From assembly GCF_035989285.1 (NCBI RefSeq), contig NZ_CP108513.1:2232001-2296000 (forward strand): a stretch of 64,000 bases of DNA, in the 5' to 3' direction. The position numbers and the translations under genes were made by a program. This stretch comes from Streptomyces sp. NBC_01235 (GTDB taxonomy: Bacteria; Actinomycetota; Actinomycetes; Streptomycetales; Streptomycetaceae). Positions 25,672 through 34,153 of this stretch are shown here, piece by piece. How positions within the stretch are numbered: position 1 is the stretch's first letter; each line of letters begins with the position of its first letter. Under the pieces are notes generated by a model. It made no database searches, had not been told where the DNA came from, and saw only the letters and a list, made by a program, of their open reading frames with translations.

Positions 25672-27282
25672 TCATGCCTCCTCTCGTGAGCGGAAGTCGG
25701 CTGCATGGTCGGTCGTCTGAGCAGCGGCAGCCGTGGGCACGGTTTCGTCGGGGAGATCGAGGCTGCTGCGCAGGCTGACCGGCTTCATCAGAACGGCGGC
25801 GACGACGGCGAGGACAGCTGCGGCTGCCGATAGGAGGAAGACCTGCGCCGTAGCGTCGCCGTAGGCGACGCGGACGAGCTCGCGCACGGCCGGTGGCTGT
25901 TCGGTGGCACGGGAGAGGGCGCTGCCCGTGGACGGCAGGCCGGCGGTGGCGAGACCGTGTGTGATCTGGTCCTGGACCTGCCGAGCCAGTATGGCGCCGA
26001 GCACCGAGACGCCGATCGTGCCGCCCATCGAGCGGAAGAAGGACACCGTCGAACTCGCCGCTCCCACGTCCCTCAGCGGCACGGTGTTCTGCACGGCGAG
26101 CACGAAGTTCTGCAATGTCATGCCGACGCCCATACCGACGCACACCATCGCGACGCTGAGGAAGGCCATGGATGTGGTGGAGTCGACCGTGCCGAGCCCC
26201 GCGGACCCGGCCGTGAGGAGCAACGCGCCGGTGACGACGAACGGCTTGATCTTTCCGGTGTGGCTGATGAGACGGCCTGCGACCGTGGAGGCGATCAGGG
26301 TGCCGGCCATCATGGGAATCGTCAGCAGGCCCGCCTCTGTGGGGCTGTGACCGCGGCTGAGCTGGAAGTACTGGCTGAGGAACACCCCGCTGCCGAACAT
26401 GGCCGTCCCGACGGCGAGGCTGCCGGCGATGGCCAGAGCGGTCGTGCGCTGTCTGACGATGCCGAGGGGGATGACGGGCTCCGCGGTGCGGGCCTCCACC
26501 CACACGGCCGAGACGAGCAGGGCCAGGGCGGCGGCCCCCATGGTGGCGGTCTGCCACGAGGCCCAGGCAAAGGAGTTGCCGACGAACGACACCCAGATCA
26601 GCAGCACGCTCACGCCGGCGGCGATCAGGGTGGCTCCGAAGTAGTCGATCTTCACGTTCTCTCGCCGTGCGGCGGGAAGCTTCAGGGCTCTGCGGAGCAG
26701 CAGGAGCGCAAGGACGGCGAGGGGCAGGCTGATGAAGAAGCACCAGCGCCATCCGAGCCAGGTGGTGTCGACGATGACACCGCCGAGCAGTGGGCCGCCG
26801 ATGGTCGATGCCGCAGTCACGCTGCCCAGGTAGCCGCTGTACCGGCCGCGCTCGCGGGGCGGGATCATGGCTGCGATCGTGATCTGGACGAGGGCCTGCA
26901 CGCCGCCAACGCCTACCCCCTGCAGGGCGCGAGCGGCGATGAGCTGACCGGCGGTCTGGCTGATCCCGGAGGCCAGGGATCCCACCATGAATATGGCGAC
27001 GGACGCCTGCACGAGGGTCTTCTTGCTGAAGAGGTCGGCCAGCTTGCCCCAGATCGGAGTGGTGGCCGTCGTGGTGAGGAGCGTGGCGGTGACGACCCAG
27101 GCATACTGGTCCTGCGACCCGTTCACGGCTCGGATGATCTCCGGCAGCGCAGTCGAGACGATGGTGCTGCTAAGCGTCGAGACGAACAGGGCGAGCAGCA
27201 GACCGCTGAGGGCCTTCAACACCTGACCGCGCGACGTGACCGGCGTACTTGCAGGCTCGGGCTGCTTCAGAGCTCGACTCAT
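25672..27282 (-). CDS. MFS drug exporter, DHA2 (14-helix) family
   Basis: 536 residues. The EmrB/QacA-type layout is visible. TM1 is LLLALFVSTLSSTIVSTALPEI. Motif A is GKLADLFSKKT, with RALQGVGVGG after it. Motif C is GPLLGGVIVDTTWLGWRWCF. About 14 hydrophobic helices follow. It should export toxic or natural-product molecules by proton antiport. The TetR gene at 27744 is divergent with only a ruined GH1 fragment between them, so that regulator may have come to control it. Substrate unknown. Confidence 0.9.
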   Translation of the reverse strand: MSRALKQPEPASTPVTSRGQVLKALSGLLLALFVSTLSSTIVSTALPEIIRAVNGSQDQYAWVVTATLLTTTATTPIWGKLADLFSKKTLVQASVAIFMVGSLASGISQTAGQLIAARALQGVGVGGVQALVQITIAAMIPPRERGRYSGYLGSVTAASTIGGPLLGGVIVDTTWLGWRWCFFISLPLAVLALLLLRRALKLPAARRENVKIDYFGATLIAAGVSVLLIWVSFVGNSFAWASWQTATMGAAALALLVSAVWVEARTAEPVIPLGIVRQRTTALAIAGSLAVGTAMFGSGVFLSQYFQLSRGHSPTEAGLLTIPMMAGTLIASTVAGRLISHTGKIKPFVVTGALLLTAGSAGLGTVDSTTSMAFLSVAMVCVGMGVGMTLQNFVLAVQNTVPLRDVGAASSTVSFFRSMGGTIGVSVLGAILARQVQDQITHGLATAGLPSTGSALSRATEQPPAVRELVRVAYGDATAQVFLLSAAAAVLAVVAAVLMKPVSLRSSLDLPDETVPTAAAAQTTDHAADFRSREEA

Positions 27283-27548
27283 CGCCCCAGCCCTCGCTTG
27301 TTGTGCGGGCGCCGCTTCACCACGGATCCCTCGATCGTGTCGGCGTCGGAGGGGAGCGCCCGGAAAGGGTCCCTGGCCAGCAGCCGCGCATCCTCGTTGT
27401 GGCGGTGGTCGTGGGCGACAGTCTGGCCGCCGGGCTTGCCTGCGAGCATGCGGTCGTCACTGGTCCCCTCGCTGCTGGCGTTGTCGCCCTCAACCCGTTG
27501 GCGCGCCGTTACGGCTCCACACGGGAGTTCGAGCTGGATCGTGGTCAC
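27279..27548 (-). pseudogene. GH1 beta-glucosidase, degenerate N-terminal copy
   Basis: A GTG at 27548 starts VTTIQLELPCGAVTARQ, then VEGDNASSE and QTVAHDHRHNEDARLLA. It aligns along 75 residues with the intact GH1 at 32539 (VTTIHPDFLWGAATAPHQ, VEGNNTTSD, DAVDHYHRYREDMRMLA), but conserved residues are eroded. It lies divergent to a TetR gene exactly as the intact copy does, so the whole module was duplicated. Its stop region overlaps the exporter start. Confidence 0.75.
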
Positions 27549-27743
27549 AGGGTCTCCGTAGGACGGGTACGCGTCGACGCCCGGGCGGGCGCGTCCGGGT
27601 TTCGGCGTCGGTGCCGCATGGGTGCGGCCACCGTAGTCTCACCGCATCTGAACATGTAATCACGTTTCCATATTGAGATGGGGTGCCGGGTCCGGCCGGG
27701 CCCTATGTTCGACCTGTGACAAAGCAGGCGAAGGCAGCGAGCA

Positions 27744-28337
27744 GTGGGGGCCGCGGCCCCGGGGGCTTACGCGAAGACCGGCGAGGTGCGGCAGAAGATT
27801 CTCGACGCCTGTGTCGAGGCATTCAGCGCCGGAGGCTTCCACGGCGCCACCATGGAGGACATCGCGGAGCAAGTCAGCATCAGCCAGGCCGGTCTGCTGC
27901 ACCACTTCGACAGCAAGGCAGAACTGCTGGCCGAGGTACTCGCCGCACACGAGCGGGAGACGGCCGCGATCGCCCGGGAAGCTGATGACCTGGATTTACT
28001 GCGGACTCACCTGGAGGTCGCGCACGCCAACGAGGCCTGCCCCGGGCTGATCCAACTGCACAGCATCATCTCGAGTGAGGCCATGACCGGCGAGCATCCC
28101 ACTCACGAGCTGCACCGGGCTCGCTACGACAGCCTGCGCCTGCATCTGACCCGGGTCTTCGCCGAGTTGCGCGGTCGCGGACGCCTGAAGGTGGACACAA
28201 GGCTGGAAATCCTGGCGGACCTGCTCATCGCAGTCATGGACGGACTCCAGCGCCAGTGGCTGTACAACCCGAGCGCGGTGGACGTATCGACAGACGTCGA
28301 GGCCTTCCTGGCGGGAGTTGTCGACGACGAGGCCTGA
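27744..28337 (+). CDS. TetR-family regulator, copy A
   Basis: 197 residues from GTG 27744. The HTH is VRQKILDACVEAFSAGGFHG, then MEDIAEQVSISQAGLLHHF. It is a close paralogue of the TetR at 31743. An upstream GTG at 27716 gives VTKQAKAASSGGRGPGG, matching the paralogue's start, but one base is missing in the G/C run near 27765. The original start is therefore out of frame and the protein probably now begins at 27744. Regulation of its own module is inferred. Confidence 0.82.
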   Translation: MGAAAPGAYAKTGEVRQKILDACVEAFSAGGFHGATMEDIAEQVSISQAGLLHHFDSKAELLAEVLAAHERETAAIAREADDLDLLRTHLEVAHANEACPGLIQLHSIISSEAMTGEHPTHELHRARYDSLRLHLTRVFAELRGRGRLKVDTRLEILADLLIAVMDGLQRQWLYNPSAVDVSTDVEAFLAGVVDDEA

Positions 28338-28371
28338 GGACTGCCACGCGGCTTCAATCATGTGCTAGCGT

Positions 28372-28422
28372 CCACCTCAATCTCGAACTATGAATCTAAT
28401 TTTGAGATTGAGATTGAGGTGG
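28372..28422. promoter_or_regulatory. 13-bp inverted repeat with GAGATT iterations
   Basis: Perfect arms CCACCTCAATCTC (28372-28384) and GAGATTGAGGTGG (28410-28422) sit 35 bp after the TetR stop. The motif CAATCTCGAA also occurs, inverted, at about 31681-31700 near the TetR paralogue. It looks like an operator for the TetR pair. Confidence 0.55.
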
Positions 28423-28463
28423 TCGGTTCGCCGATCGCGTACGCGCAGTCAAGGAGACCTCAC

Positions 28464-28808
28464 ATGCCTCGTTCTCGGCCATCCGAGGTTCGCACCCCGG
28501 CCGAGACATCAGCTGCGTCTGCGCCGTTGGCCGATACCGCCGCGCTCGCCCAGAGCGCGGTCCACGAGGTGACCTCGTTCGGTACCGGTCTGCGGCAAAG
28601 GCCCCGAACCGGCCGCCCGGCTCTCCGCCGGCTTCGTCCGCGCGCGACCCCAGTCGCACCCGGTGTGGCGGCTGCCGGCGAACACGGCCCCGGCCACGGC
28701 ACATCCGAGGGCGCAGGCGACCAAGCCGTCGAGTGGATCGGCCGACGTGTCTTCGTCGACGAGCACCTTGTCGGCACGTATCGAAGACACCGGCGACGCC
28801 CCCGCTGA
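28464..28808 (+). other. Possible small ORF, probably a remnant
   Basis: ATG 28464 has an AAGGAGA ribosome site and follows the inverted repeat, so a gene once started here. The first 35 codons (to SFGTGLRQ) look coding. The rest is Arg/Pro-rich and unlike a protein family. A frameshifted or truncated gene is likely. Not recognised. Confidence 0.3.
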
Positions 28809-29334
28809 AGGCCGCCGCAGACTTCATCCGGGCGTGGCCGGCCTGCGCGCCCGCGCGTCGGCGAGACCGGGTTCCGGCTCCTCGTCGGCGATGAGCGGGC
28901 CAGGAGCGTGGGCCTGACCCACCGCCCCATCTCGATCGCTCGACTCCCGATAGTCGTCTCCCCCGGCGACCATGTACGAGTCGAGAAGCGGCTTGAGCGT
29001 ACGTTGCCCGAAGGCCCGGCGGCATCGATGGCGGAGGGTCACGGTCGCAGCGTGCGGCCACGACAGCCACGGACGCCGCGCCCCCGACCGCCGCCGGACA
29101 CCGAGACGGCGGCACGCCGGCTCCCCGAGATGGCAGGCGCCATCCCGTGCCCCCGGACGTCGGACCGGCGGCAGAACAAGAGGCGTCCGTACCCACCGGA
29201 GCACCTGCTCACCTCAAAGGCCCCCGGTTCGCCGACAAGTCGACCAGGACCACCGTGCTCATCCACGGGCCTACGGGCGCCCTCCGGCCCCGGCCGCCCG
29301 CGCCGCGAGCCCAGTACGGGCAGAGAAGCGAAAC
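28809..29334. other. No gene supported
   Basis: Open frames on both strands are Arg/Pro/Gly-rich with no family resemblance. The 3' part carries the promoter and ribosome region of the esterase. No clear hairpin was identified. Confidence 0.3.
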
Positions 29335-30753
29335 ATGACCACAAGGAGACGGACCATCTTGAACGGCAGGCGCATGAGGATCCCCGCGGCACTCGCTCTG
29401 GGGGCGGTGATGGTCTTCGGATGCGGTCACCCTCCCGCCCAGACAACCGAGGCAGCCGCAGCCCACACCGAACCCGGCATCGCGCTGGTGAATCAGAAGA
29501 AACTCTCGCCGCGGCTCAGCGAGCTGACCTTCAACTCGTCCGCGCTCGACGGCAAGACCAAGGTCCGCGTGCTGCTCCCCCGCGGCTACGACGCGGAGAA
29601 GAGGCGCCGTTACCCCGTGCTGTACCTCTACCACGGTGGAGGGCAGAGCGCTGCGAGCTGGACACAGGACGGCGCCGCGGAGCAGGCCACGGCCGGCCTG
29701 CCCGCGATCGTGGTGATGCCGGACGCCGGCTCCACGGAGTGGTACGCCGACTGGTGGAACAACGGCCACCGCGACCGGCCGATGTGGGAGACCTTCCACA
29801 TCAACAGGCTCCTCCCATGGGTGGACGAGCACTACCGCACGATCCCCGAGCGCGGGGCACGGGCTGCCGCCGGACTGTCGATGGGTGGGTTCGGGGCCGT
29901 CTCGTACGCGGCCCGGCACCCCGACCTCTTCGGTGCCGTCGGCTCGTTCTCCGGAGACGTCGACCACCAGAACGTCGAGATGCGCACCATCATCGAGCAG
30001 CTCCACCCCTCGCTCTGGGGCCCGTGGGCGACGCAGGAAGTCCGCTGGCGCGGGGACAACCCCTGGGATTTGGCGTCCAATCTGGCCGACACGGACGTGT
30101 CTCTGTACACGGGCAACGGCCGGCCTCGACAGGACGGCGAGGCCGTGGACCGCACGGAACAAAGAATCCGGAAGGAGAACTTGTCCCTCCACGAGCACCT
30201 GCTGGACCTCGGCATCCGGCACCGGTGGCACGACTACGGACCCGGCAGCCACTCATGGCCCTACTGGCAGACAGACCTCCGGGCCTGGATACCCCACCTG
30301 AAGGCCTACTTCGCCCGCCACGCGCAACACCGCGCCACTCCCCGGTCGTTCACCTTCTCGTCGATCAGGCCGCAGTACAGCGCCTACGGCTGGACCGTAC
30401 GGATGCGGCGGGACGTCACCGAGTTCAGCGCACTGGAAGTGGCCCGTACGCGCCGCTTCACGGTGGTCGGGAACGGCTCAGCCACGGTACTGACGCCCTC
30501 ACTGGCCCGCCCGGGCACGCGGTATCACGTCACCGTCCGCGACCACGCGGGCACTTCAGTGCGGTCGGCCACCGCCGACGCCCAGGGGCGCTTGACGATT
30601 CCCCTCGCACTGGGCCCCGGCAACCCGCACCAGCAGTACTCGCCGCAGGCCGACACGGCGAGTACGGGCCCCAGCCCTGACGACGTGCCGTTCCACACCA
30701 GGGGCAACAGCTCCCGCTTCAACCGGGCCGAGGTGACGATCCTCCCGCGTTGA
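29335..30753 (+). CDS. Exported alpha/beta-hydrolase esterase (antigen 85/Fes-like fold)
   Basis: 472 residues. A basic N-terminus and hydrophobic stretch end in VFGCGHP, a possible lipoprotein site. The hydrolase domain follows: VLLPRGYD, YPVLYLYHGGGQ, nucleophile elbow AAGLSMGGFGAV, and a late catalytic-His region GPGSHSWPYW. A C-terminal beta-rich segment (residues 335-472) is unassigned. The fold is that of esterases acting on acyl or feruloyl esters of polysaccharides and mycolyltransferases. Location beside glycosidases favours a plant-polysaccharide role. Confidence 0.8.
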   Translation: MTTRRRTILNGRRMRIPAALALGAVMVFGCGHPPAQTTEAAAAHTEPGIALVNQKKLSPRLSELTFNSSALDGKTKVRVLLPRGYDAEKRRRYPVLYLYHGGGQSAASWTQDGAAEQATAGLPAIVVMPDAGSTEWYADWWNNGHRDRPMWETFHINRLLPWVDEHYRTIPERGARAAAGLSMGGFGAVSYAARHPDLFGAVGSFSGDVDHQNVEMRTIIEQLHPSLWGPWATQEVRWRGDNPWDLASNLADTDVSLYTGNGRPRQDGEAVDRTEQRIRKENLSLHEHLLDLGIRHRWHDYGPGSHSWPYWQTDLRAWIPHLKAYFARHAQHRATPRSFTFSSIRPQYSAYGWTVRMRRDVTEFSALEVARTRRFTVVGNGSATVLTPSLARPGTRYHVTVRDHAGTSVRSATADAQGRLTIPLALGPGNPHQQYSPQADTASTGPSPDDVPFHTRGNSSRFNRAEVTILPR

Positions 30754-31280
30754 GATCCCCTCGCTTCGCCCGCCGGGCCAGCGGCGGGGGGCAGCGAGGA
30801 AGACGGCGGGGAGATCGCAGCCGGGCAGTCGTTCCGTACACCGGACCCCCGCCACGCCGAGTGCCGGGCCGTTGCGAGCACGGGACTCCGGGTCGGCGCC
30901 TACAGCTGCTGTCATCGCGAAGCTCTCCGTCGTCGACGTGTCGGGTGCGGTCCCGCCAGGGTTTCGGGATCGGTCTGGCCGGACCTCGTCCAGGGACCGC
31001 CGCCCCTGGACGAGGTCCAACGGTCCGCCGGCCTGGAGGATGTCGAGAGCGCCGTCGGCGGTGCCGCGCCGGGAGGCCAGGCTCGTACCAGCTCCGGATG
31101 CAGGGGGCGGTCGAGAATCGCTGTGGGCGGGACACCCTCACCGAGGACCCCCGGCTCGCCGGAGGTCCGGCTCGAGGGCCGGTGGCTCACCGGTCGAGAT
31201 CGCAAGGACGCCGCCGCGCGCGGTACACAGCGCCCGCGCCCGCGGCTCTGCCTCGTCGCCCATGGGGCACTCGCAAGGGC
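30754..31280. other. Intergenic, contains one strong hairpin
   Basis: No gene supported. A 15-bp perfect stem at 30981-31018 is the only clear structure. Otherwise the DNA resembles degraded coding sequence without recognisable motifs. Confidence 0.35.
30981..31018. terminator. 15-bp perfect hairpin
   Basis: Arms GGACCTCGTCCAGGG (30981-30995) and the exact complement (31004-31018) enclose 8 nt. No T-run follows. It may end transcription from the esterase gene or from the opposite strand. Confidence 0.55.
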
Positions 31281-31700
31281 TCATTGATCAGTGGTCCGTC
31301 GGGGCCCGGGAAAGAACCGGTTGGTGACGCGCTGATAGCGGATGTAGTCGGGGCGTCGTTGCCGGCTGAAATGCTCGGCGGGAACGGCGCCGGTGTAGTG
31401 CACGAGCATGTGGTACGTGGTCCAGGAGATCCAGGCCAGGGCGAGGACCGTGAGCAGGCCGAAGACGATGTGGTGGTGTGGCCAGCGGTCGATCAGCACG
31501 GGCAGCGACAACAGGATGAGACTGCTCCACTGCATCCACTGACCGAAGTAGTTGGGGTGACGGCTGTAGCGCCACAGCCCGATGTCGCAGGTGCGGCGCA
31601 CACCGTCTCGTCGGGTGCGGTCGGCGAAACGGGCCTTCTGCAGGTCCGCCACCGATTCGAAGACCCAGAACACCGCCAAAACGGATTCGTATTTCGAGAT
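31281..31700 (-). pseudogene. DUF1295/steroid-5-alpha-reductase-like membrane protein, C-terminal part
   Basis: From about 31700 the frame reads VLAVFWVFESVADLQKARF, then the signature LWRYSRHPNYFGQWMQW, hydrophobic helices and DYIRYQRVTNRFFPGP. This is the C-terminal catalytic half of DUF1295 / isoprenylcysteine methyltransferase-like membrane proteins. The N-terminal 120 or so residues are missing. The cut lies at a CAATCTCGAA-type element, so regulatory DNA appears spliced onto the gene body. A short ATG frame (31718) could still be translated. Confidence 0.65.
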
Positions 31701-31742
31701 TGGGCCGGACGTTAACACGGGGTTTCGGCCATGGGGAAGACC

Positions 31743-32366
31743 TCAGACGTCCCCGTCGACCACCCCTGCGAGGAAAGCCTCGATGCCGGCCGGGACATCG
31801 ACCGCGCCAGGGTTGTACAGCCACTGGATCTGCAGTCCGTCGATGACGGCGACGAGGAGGTTCGCCAGGATCTCCGGCTTGGTGTCCACCTTCAGACGCC
31901 CGCGGCCGCGCAGCTCGGCGAAGATCCGGGTCAGGTGCAGGCGCAGGTTGTCATAGCGGGCGCGGTACAGCTCGTGGGCGGGATGGTCACCGACCGTGGC
32001 CTCGCTCGAGAGGATGCTGTGCAGCTGGACCATCCCGGGCCGCGCCTCGTTGACGTGCGCGACCCGCAGCTGGGCCTGCAGGGCGTGCAGGTCGTCGGCC
32101 TCCCGGACGATTCTGGTGGTCTCCCGCTCATGGGCGGCGAGCACCTCGGACAGCAGCTCCGTCTTGCTGGAGAAGTGATGGAGCAGACCGGTCTGACTGA
32201 TACCCGCCCGCTGGGCGATCTCCTTCATGGTGGTGCCGTGGAACCCACCGGCCCCGAACGCCTCGACGCAGGCGTCGAGGATCTTCTGCCGCACCTCGGC
32301 GGACTTCGCATAGGACCCCCGGGGCCCACGGACCCCACTACTCGATGCCTTCGCCTGCTTCGTCAC
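31743..32366 (-). CDS. TetR-family regulator, copy B
   Basis: 207 residues, start VTKQAKASSSGVRGPRG. HTH: VRQKILDACVEAFGAGGFHG and MKEIAQRAGISQTGLLHHF. The ligand domain is rich in His/Glu helices and ends FLAGVVDGDV. It is the intact counterpart of the TetR at 27744 and divergent from the intact GH1 gene, so it is the likely repressor of beta-glucoside use here. Confidence 0.9.
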   Translation of the reverse strand: MTKQAKASSSGVRGPRGSYAKSAEVRQKILDACVEAFGAGGFHGTTMKEIAQRAGISQTGLLHHFSSKTELLSEVLAAHERETTRIVREADDLHALQAQLRVAHVNEARPGMVQLHSILSSEATVGDHPAHELYRARYDNLRLHLTRIFAELRGRGRLKVDTKPEILANLLVAVIDGLQIQWLYNPGAVDVPAGIEAFLAGVVDGDV

Positions 32367-32411
32367 GGACTGAGCATAGGACGGATCCCGGCCCGCGCTC
32401 CGGCCCGCCTC

Positions 32412-32426
32412 TCAATTACGAATTGA
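32412..32426. promoter_or_regulatory. Inverted repeat between TetR and GH1
   Basis: TCAATT and AATTGA flank ACG in the divergent region. The matching region of copy A keeps only part (CTCAATATGG). It is a candidate TetR operator next to an AT-rich promoter segment. Confidence 0.5.
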
Positions 32427-32538
32427 TATTCCATTTTGACAGCGGCGGGGCTATGGTGACCGCACTCGCCCGGCACCGTCGTCGAGACCTTCGTGCCCCC
32501 ACAACGATGCCGACGCGTGCCTGCCCTACGGAGGCGCC

Positions 32539-33762
32539 GTGACCACGATCCATCCCGACTTCCTCTGGGGAGCCGCCACGGCACCCCATCAGGTGGAAGG
32601 CAACAACACCACCAGCGACTGGTGGGCCCGCGAAGTACGCATGCCCGGCACCGAGCCCAGCGGCGACGCCGTCGACCACTACCACCGCTACCGCGAGGAC
32701 ATGCGGATGCTGGCCGACGCCGGCCTGAGCGCCTATCGCTTCGGCGTGGAATGGGCCCGTATCGAGCCCCGGCCCGGGCAGATCTCGCGCGCCGAACTCG
32801 CCCATTACCGCCGGATGATCGACACCTCGATCGAATTCGGCCTGACGCCTGTCGTCACCCTGCACCACTTCTCATCCCCCCGCTGGTTCGCCGAGCAGGG
32901 CGGGTGGCTCGCCGACGACGCCGTCGAGTGTTTCCGGGCCTACGTCACCACGGTCACCGCCATCCTCGACGGTGTCGACTGGGTGGCCACCCTCAATGAG
33001 CCCAACATGCTCGCGATGATGACCATGCTGGCCCGCGCCATGCAGCGCGGAGAGGTCCAGCAGTGGCAGAGTCCCACCGTCGAGGGTGAGCCGGGTGCCG
33101 AGCGAGTTGGGCGGCAGACCCTGCTCCCGGTCCCCGACCCGGAGATCGGCAAACGCTTCATCGACGCACACCACGCGGTCCGCGACATCCTCCGGCAGCG
33201 CACCGGCGCGAAGGTCGGCTGGACCGTCGCCGCGCAGGCCTTCACCGCCGCTCCCGGCGGGGAGGACAAACTCCTCCAGGTCCGCCACGACTGGGAGGAC
33301 CTGTACCTGGAGGCCGCCCGCGGTGACGACTTCATCGGGGTCCAGGCGTACTCCTCGCAGCAGGTCGACGCGAACGGCGTCATCCCGCACCCTCCGCACC
33401 CGGACAACACCATGATCGGCACCGCCTACCGGCCGGATGCCCTCGGCATGGCCGTCCGTCACGCTTGGCAGGTCACCGGCCACGTGCCGGTACTCGTCAC
33501 GGAAAACGGCATCGCCACCGAGGACGACAACCGCCGCATCGCCTACACCGCCGAGGCACTACGGCACCTGCTCGCCACGGTCGACGAGGGCGTGGACGTG
33601 CGCGGATACCTGCACTGGAGTGCCCTGGACAACTACGAATGGGGTCACTGGGAACCGAAGTTCGGGCTCATCGCCGTGGACCGCGAGACGTTCCAGCGCC
33701 ACCCCAAGCCGAGCCTGGCCTGGCTCGGTGACGTCGCCAGGCGAGGAGGACCGCCGGCATGA
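32539..33762 (+). CDS. GH1 beta-glucosidase
   Basis: 407 residues, GTG start after TACGGAGG-like sequence. The family start DFLWGAATAPHQVEG, the acid/base motif TLNEPN and the nucleophile motif VTENGI are present, and SALDNYEWGHWEPKFGLI closes the barrel. No signal peptide, so it is cytoplasmic. It should hydrolyse imported beta-glucosides or related disaccharides. It is shorter than the usual 450 residues, with trimmed loops. Its stop overlaps the next ATG (ATGA). Confidence 0.92.
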   Translation: MTTIHPDFLWGAATAPHQVEGNNTTSDWWAREVRMPGTEPSGDAVDHYHRYREDMRMLADAGLSAYRFGVEWARIEPRPGQISRAELAHYRRMIDTSIEFGLTPVVTLHHFSSPRWFAEQGGWLADDAVECFRAYVTTVTAILDGVDWVATLNEPNMLAMMTMLARAMQRGEVQQWQSPTVEGEPGAERVGRQTLLPVPDPEIGKRFIDAHHAVRDILRQRTGAKVGWTVAAQAFTAAPGGEDKLLQVRHDWEDLYLEAARGDDFIGVQAYSSQQVDANGVIPHPPHPDNTMIGTAYRPDALGMAVRHAWQVTGHVPVLVTENGIATEDDNRRIAYTAEALRHLLATVDEGVDVRGYLHWSALDNYEWGHWEPKFGLIAVDRETFQRHPKPSLAWLGDVARRGGPPA

Positions 33763-34140
33763 ACAGACTGCCCTTGCACGGGCTGCTTCGCACATCCGAG
33801 ATCGCCCTGGACGGCGAGTGGCAGTCCCGGCTGCTGCCGTCTCAGGAGTGGAACACAGTCCCTGCCCCGGACCTGTGGACCATGTGCGAGGACACCGGTC
33901 GGCCGCACTGCACCGATGTCCCGATGCCGTTCGACGAGGGACCGCCGCAGGTGCCCGCGCACCATCCGACGGGCGTCTGTCGGCGCACGCCGAGCTGACG
34001 CCCATGCCCCTGCGCAACCGTCACACCTTGACCGACCTCGACGGCTTCCACCTCCACGTGCGTGTGGAGACCGCGGACGGTCCGCTCACGGGAGTGCCGA
34101 TCCCGGCGCACGACGCACGACGCAGCAAGAACGACGAACA
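33759..34140 (+). pseudogene. GH2 beta-galactosidase-like gene, internally collapsed
   Basis: ATG 33759 begins a GH2-type N-terminus: IALDGEWQSRLLPSQEW, VPAPDLWTM and RPHCTDVPMPFDEGPPQVP, ending HPTGVCRR. The frame then stops at 33998. The next 100 bp read NRHTLTDLDGFHLHVRVETA, which may be a late beta-domain of the same family. The catalytic barrel is missing, so roughly 2 kb appears deleted. The translational overlap with GH1 survives. Confidence 0.55.
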
Positions 34141-34153
34141 ATGTGAGGCGGCC

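Noticed and set aside
28509..28790. Minus frame with a hydrophobic ACALGCAVAGAVFAG stretch
   Set aside because: No ribosome site or family match and overlaps other low-quality frames; too weak to call a gene.
33437..34153. N-terminal extension of the GH3 frame
   Set aside because: The frame runs through the GH1 gene; the ATG at 34154 with its own ribosome site and family N-terminus is the proper start.
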